This document shows, piece by piece, positions 60,068 to 64,000 of a stretch of 64,000 nt of DNA. Position 1 is the stretch's first letter, and every line of letters begins with the position of its first letter. Source of the DNA: Edaphobacter lichenicola (GTDB lineage: Bacteria > Acidobacteriota > Terriglobia > Terriglobales > Acidobacteriaceae); contig NZ_JACHDY010000004.1 in NCBI RefSeq assembly GCF_014201315.1, positions 372,001-436,000 of the forward strand, read 5' to 3'. The position numbers and the translations under genes are program-made. The notes under the pieces were generated by a model that ran no database searches, had not been told where the DNA came from, and saw only the letters and a program-made list of their open reading frames with translations.

Positions 60068-62713
60068 ATGCGACGTGCCCTTGGTTTCCTTTATCTGTTT
60101 GTTGTTCTCTGTTACAGCTCCAGGAACCTTTTGGGGCAGGTTAATACGGCCAGTCTCAGCGGTCTCGTTACGGACTCGTCCGGATCGGCGATGGCAGGCG
60201 TTCAGGTGAGGTCTCTAAATCGATCGACAGGATACTCCCGAGAGGTTGCCACAGATCACTCAGGTTATTACACGTTACCGAGCATGCCGATTGGCAGCTA
60301 CGCCGTAGCGGTGCAAGGGGAAGGGTTGCCAAGACGGAGGAAAGCGTCGAACTGAGCGTTGGCAGCAAAGCGCGGCGCGACTTTACGTTGCGGATCAAAC
60401 CACTTCAGCAGGCGATCACCGTGAACGAGAACGGCAACAGCGATCTGTCGCGCGATGACACATCACTCAGCACTGTCATCGACCAGAACACTATTGCCAA
60501 CACGCCGCTCTATCTTCGCAACTGGGACGACCTGCTTCGCACTGTTCCCGGAGTGCAGATCAGCCGCTATACGGAACAGGCAGGGAGCAGCGCCCCCGGA
60601 CGCACTGGCGACTTCAATGTCAACGGCGTCCACTCGCTGCAGAATAATTTCATTCTCGACGGCGTCGATAACAATACGTTCTCTGAAAATGTCCAGGAGC
60701 TGCTCGAACCGCAACCGCATCGTGCCGGGCTATCTGGACGGGCTGGCGGATGGGGCGACTAACTCGGCATGGGGGCATCTCCTTCTCGACTCCAATAGCT
60801 TCGTGATCGGTTGGACGCATGTCTTTCGTCGGTCCGTTCTGAACGATCTCCGCCTGGGATTTATCCGGGATCATGCGTTGAGTGAACAACTTCCGTTTTC
60901 TCTCCCACAGACAGCAAGCGAGTACATTTCCGGGATACCTAATGTTCCTACGTCGGGCGGCGGTTTGCCCCTAGTGAAGTTCAGCACCTCGTATGCCTTC
61001 CTTGGATCGCCCATTTATCTGCCCAAGGAGCAGATTCCGCAACAGTTTCAATACAACGACACGCTCGTCGTCTCAGCGGGCAAACACAATCTCAAGTTTG
61101 GAGTGGCTGCGTCGGCGCCGATGCGGAATCTCTTTCAGGACGAAGCCGCCGTGCGAGGCTCGCTGGATTTCGAAGCGACCTTTACACACTTTGCTTATGC
61201 TGACGGATTGCTTGGGCTGGCGAACCAAGTGCAACTGACTAATAGCGACGTGGTCGACCAGCGCCTGTGGCTGGCTGCCGGCTTTCTCCAGGATGACTGG
61301 AGAATCCTTCCGCAGCTTACGTTGAATCTCGGACTACGGTACGAATTTTCTACGCCACCAACCGAGGGACGAAACCACATCGCGAACTTTGATCCTGATG
61401 GAAACGGGTCATTGGTATTCGCGCACCCTGGCTCACTGGCGAGTCGCGCTCTGGTGAACCCAAACACCACGAACTTTGGTCCGAGAGTGGCGTCGCTTAT
61501 TCGTTGGGTGGCCGCTCAGTGCTTCGTGGCGGATACGGAATTTACTACACGTCCTTCGAGCGCTTTGGAGTGAAGATGAACTGGCGCTGAACCCGCCATT
61601 TCTGGTGAATCGACAGGTCACGGCTGCTGCCGGCGTTCCCGCTCTCGTCGCGAGAGACGGTTTTTCGTCCAACTTCCTGAATCCAAACATGATCGATTAC
61701 AGCAACCTGCAAGGCTTCCACATTCGCGCCGTGAACCCGCATGCGCCATCCCCCACAGTGCAACAGTGGAGCTTCGGTCTGCAAAGGGAGTTCGGCAATC
61801 GTTGGACCATGCAGCTCGATTACGTAGGAACTAAATCCACCCATCTAGACTTGATCTATGACTACAATCAGCGGTTCGTCGTCGCCAACAAGTCCACCGG
61901 CATAACTCCCTATCCTAACTTCGGCTACATCGAATACACGACTCCGGCCGGCTTCGGGAACTACAATGGACTTCAGGGAAGCGTGTCGCGCAGGACGTCG
62001 CAAGGACTCACTCTACGAGCCGGTCTTACATACTCCCGCAGCCTCGACGATACTCCCGAAGAGTTGGAGACCAGCTCTGGAGGAGCGCCGAACGGACGAA
62101 ATTTAGGTGCCTGGTGTGGGCCCAGTGATTTCAATATCCCCCTCCGGATCTCTGGCAACTTCATCTATGAGCTACCGTTCGGACACGGCAAGACGATGCT
62201 CCATCGAGGGCCCCTTGCCTGGTTGCTCGGAGACTTCCGTACCTCGGGCGTGTACACCTTCTACAGCGGAATCCCCTATCAGGTGAACGCCGGCAGCGCT
62301 CTCGCTAACTCAATCGATGCCTATGGCGCGGCGACGAATGTGCCCAACGTTATCGGCAAGCCTCATGCGGTTGGGAAGGTGGACTGCTGGTTCTATACCA
62401 GTCAAAATCAGCCTGCAGAACCGACGAACCCAACTTTACAGACAGCTATAGCCTTCCCAGTCCAGGTTCAATTGGAAATCTCGGAAGGAACACACTGCAG
62501 GGACCGCATACCAACGATTTTGACGCCGCGCTGTTGCGTGAGATCCCTATGGACCGAGCGAATCTGGCGTTTCGCTGGGAGGTCTTCAACGTGGCCAATA
62601 CTCCGCTCTTCGGACAACCCAACAGCGACTTCAGCAGTGGAGTCGCCGGACAGATTACCACTCTCTCGGGCGATCAGAGAACGATGCAGTTCGCGTTACG
62701 TCTCTCGTTTTGA
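60068..62713 (+). pseudogene. TonB-dependent receptor (Oar-like), frameshifts and large internal deletion
   Basis: ATG 60068 opens a signal peptide and carboxypeptidase-regulatory domain (NTASLSGLVTDSSGSAMAGV). The frame changes near 60340 to the plug with LQNNFILDGVDNNT. At about 60705 the plug is cut and joined to a mid-barrel segment (GYLDGLADGATNSAWGHLLL). The parts between them that every relative has (the AEFGRS-type plug end and the first barrel strands, some 200 residues) are gone. Further shifts lie near 61550 and 62420 before the barrel end DQRTMQFALRLSF at 62713. It cannot make a working receptor. Confidence 0.85.
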
Positions 62714-62931
62714 ATAGGCTTCACGCAGCAAAATCAATTCATCCTGCGTTGATAAATTCTCCCCCCCCTTTCTGTCTTCCTCAGTAAGCGCCACAGAATC
62801 GAGACGGACCGCGGACGCCATGCAATGACGCAGGTTCATGGCCGCCACACGACCTGCTTCAGGTCTCGGCGGACGTGCGCGCTCAAAAGGGAATTGAGAG
62901 TTTTCTACAACAAAGTTTTCAGGGGGAAAGT

Positions 62932-64000
62932 ATGATGCATCCGCGCGTAAAAAAAATCACGTTGTCGCTTGTCTGGCTTCTATTCATGGCGATCTTCGGA
63001 CTAAAGCCAGCCCTTGCACAAATTGATACAGGTGGAATTACCGGCGCCGTCAAGGATCAATCCGGAGCAACTGTATCCGGCGCCGTGATTACGCTAAGGA
63101 ACGATCTCACCGGAATTAGTTCTAAGGCAAAGTCCGCATCCGTTGGTACCTACACCTTCACCGGAATGAACCCCGGCACCTACACCATTACGACATCGCT
63201 CGCGGGATTCGAAACACGTGTGGTCCACGGAGTCGAGGTGCACGTACAGCAGACGGCAGCGATTGATATCTCGCTGGCGCCTGGCGTCAATCGGGCAGAC
63301 GATCGGTCACCAGACCATCAACGATCTGCCTCTCGAGACGCGCAATTGGGGCTCTTTAGGACAACTCGCAGCCGGCGTGGCGACGGCTCCGATCGGACAA
63401 AACGGTGGAACCCCGGAGAACACATTTTACTCTGTCAATGGCGTTCAGTTGTACCAGAATGACTTCCGGTTAAATGGCATCAATAACAACATCGAGTTTT
63501 TTGGGGACAGTTCGGTAGGGACTGATGCCACCATCACCCCTCCTCCTGATGCGATCCAGGAATTCAAACTACAGACCGGCGACTACAACGCCGAATTCGG
63601 ACACTCGACCGGCGGAGTCAAACGCCGTACGTTCAGACGTACAACCTGACGACTCAGAATCAGTTCACTCAGCATGATTCATTCCAGCTCGCCTATGTTG
63701 GAACGGTGGGTCGTCACCTCGACGTCCTGGGAGCGAATAATTCGCCATCTCAGATTCTTCCTGTTGGTACGAACATCTCTCAATTGCCTTCAGCTAGCAA
63801 CGGCAACCAGAGCTTCATCCCGTTTCCGAACTTCGCACCAAACGCGATCTACGAGACGACGAATGCAGGCAGCTCCTACAACTCATTGCAGACGACCTAC
63901 CAGCACCAGACCAGCTATGGTCTATAGCTTCTCGCGAACTATACCTGGAGCAAATGCTTCAGCAATCAACGAACACAGGGTACAGCGACTTCGGCATACA
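62932..64000 (+). pseudogene. TonB-dependent receptor (Oar-like), decayed, continues past window edge
   Basis: From ATG 62932 (GGGGGAAAG upstream) a signal peptide ends near ALAQ and the regulatory domain starts GGITGAVKDQSGATVSGAVI. The frame shifts near 63295 to a plug with NDFRLNGINNNIEFFGDSS and YNAEFGHSTGGV. At about 63615 the plug is joined to a late barrel strand (QHDSFQLAYVGTVGRHLDV); nearly all of the barrel is missing. A stop at 63925 (TAG after TSYGL) interrupts the next strand, and the frame LLANYTWSKCF continues to the edge. Confidence 0.8.

Noticed and set aside
1..64000. tRNA, rRNA, CRISPR array or prophage genes
   Set aside because: None was seen on reading both strands; no repeat-spacer pattern, no integrase or phage structural gene.

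Overview
The window looks like a soil or plant-associated member of the Acidobacteriota (Terriglobia/Acidobacteriaceae type). The reasons are four large Oar-like TonB receptors with an N-terminal carboxypeptidase-regulatory domain, a dense glycoside hydrolase locus, a fragment of the sigma factor family that is expanded in this phylum, a PEP-CTERM protein, and families of dispersed intergenic repeats. This is inferred from gene content only; no rRNA or tRNA gene was seen.

Region 1 (1-19.7 kb) is a polysaccharide utilisation locus: the end of an IclR regulator, a sodium/solute symporter, a TonB receptor, a GH95 alpha-L-fucosidase, a GH36 alpha-galactosidase, an SGNH esterase, two decayed genes, a clan GH-D galactosidase, a LacI regulator and a GH27 alpha-galactosidase with two beta-sandwich modules. 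The enzymes would trim fucose, galactose and acyl groups from a plant-type glycan. Two near-identical LacI operators lie just downstream of TTGACA promoters, one before the receptor and one before the clan GH-D operon, so the local LacI protein probably controls both arms.

Region 2 (19.7-34 kb) is a zone of gene decay with a few intact islands. Fragments of glyoxalase, DUF899, 2-hydroxyacid dehydrogenase, aldo/keto reductase, SDR, ECF sigma, YVTN propeller, IS110 and acyl-CoA ligase genes are joined end to end. The intact genes are four TetR regulators, a two-domain VOC protein, a DHA2 drug exporter, an SDR and a histidine kinase without an adjacent response regulator. Clear inverted-repeat operator candidates lie beside two of the TetR/transport units.

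Region 3 (34-39.4 kb) holds the strongest candidate for an undescribed system. Two paralogous exported proteins of unknown family (one with a Thr-Asn-Ser/Gly repeat tract) are each preceded by the same promoter-plus-stem-loop leader. They are followed by a small membrane protein with an FFAP motif, translationally coupled to an HTTM (vitamin-K-carboxylase-like) membrane protein. The HTTM gene ends at a rearrangement junction with a truncated DinB gene.

Region 4 (39.4-52.1 kb) has a PEP-CTERM protein, a segment with DUF1330 and DUF4188 genes bounded by ~200-bp inverted repeats, and a signalling set: STAS protein, J-domain plus Sel1 pair, FHA-GAF-PP2C phosphatase, a frameshifted haem-binding HAMP protein and a kinase remnant. 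Region 5 (52.2-64 kb) has an intact TonB receptor, a Sel1 secreted protein, a LytS/LytTR two-component pair, and two wrecked TonB receptor genes running off the right edge. Several lesions are single-base frameshifts and could be sequencing errors; the fragment junctions and large internal losses cannot be explained that way.
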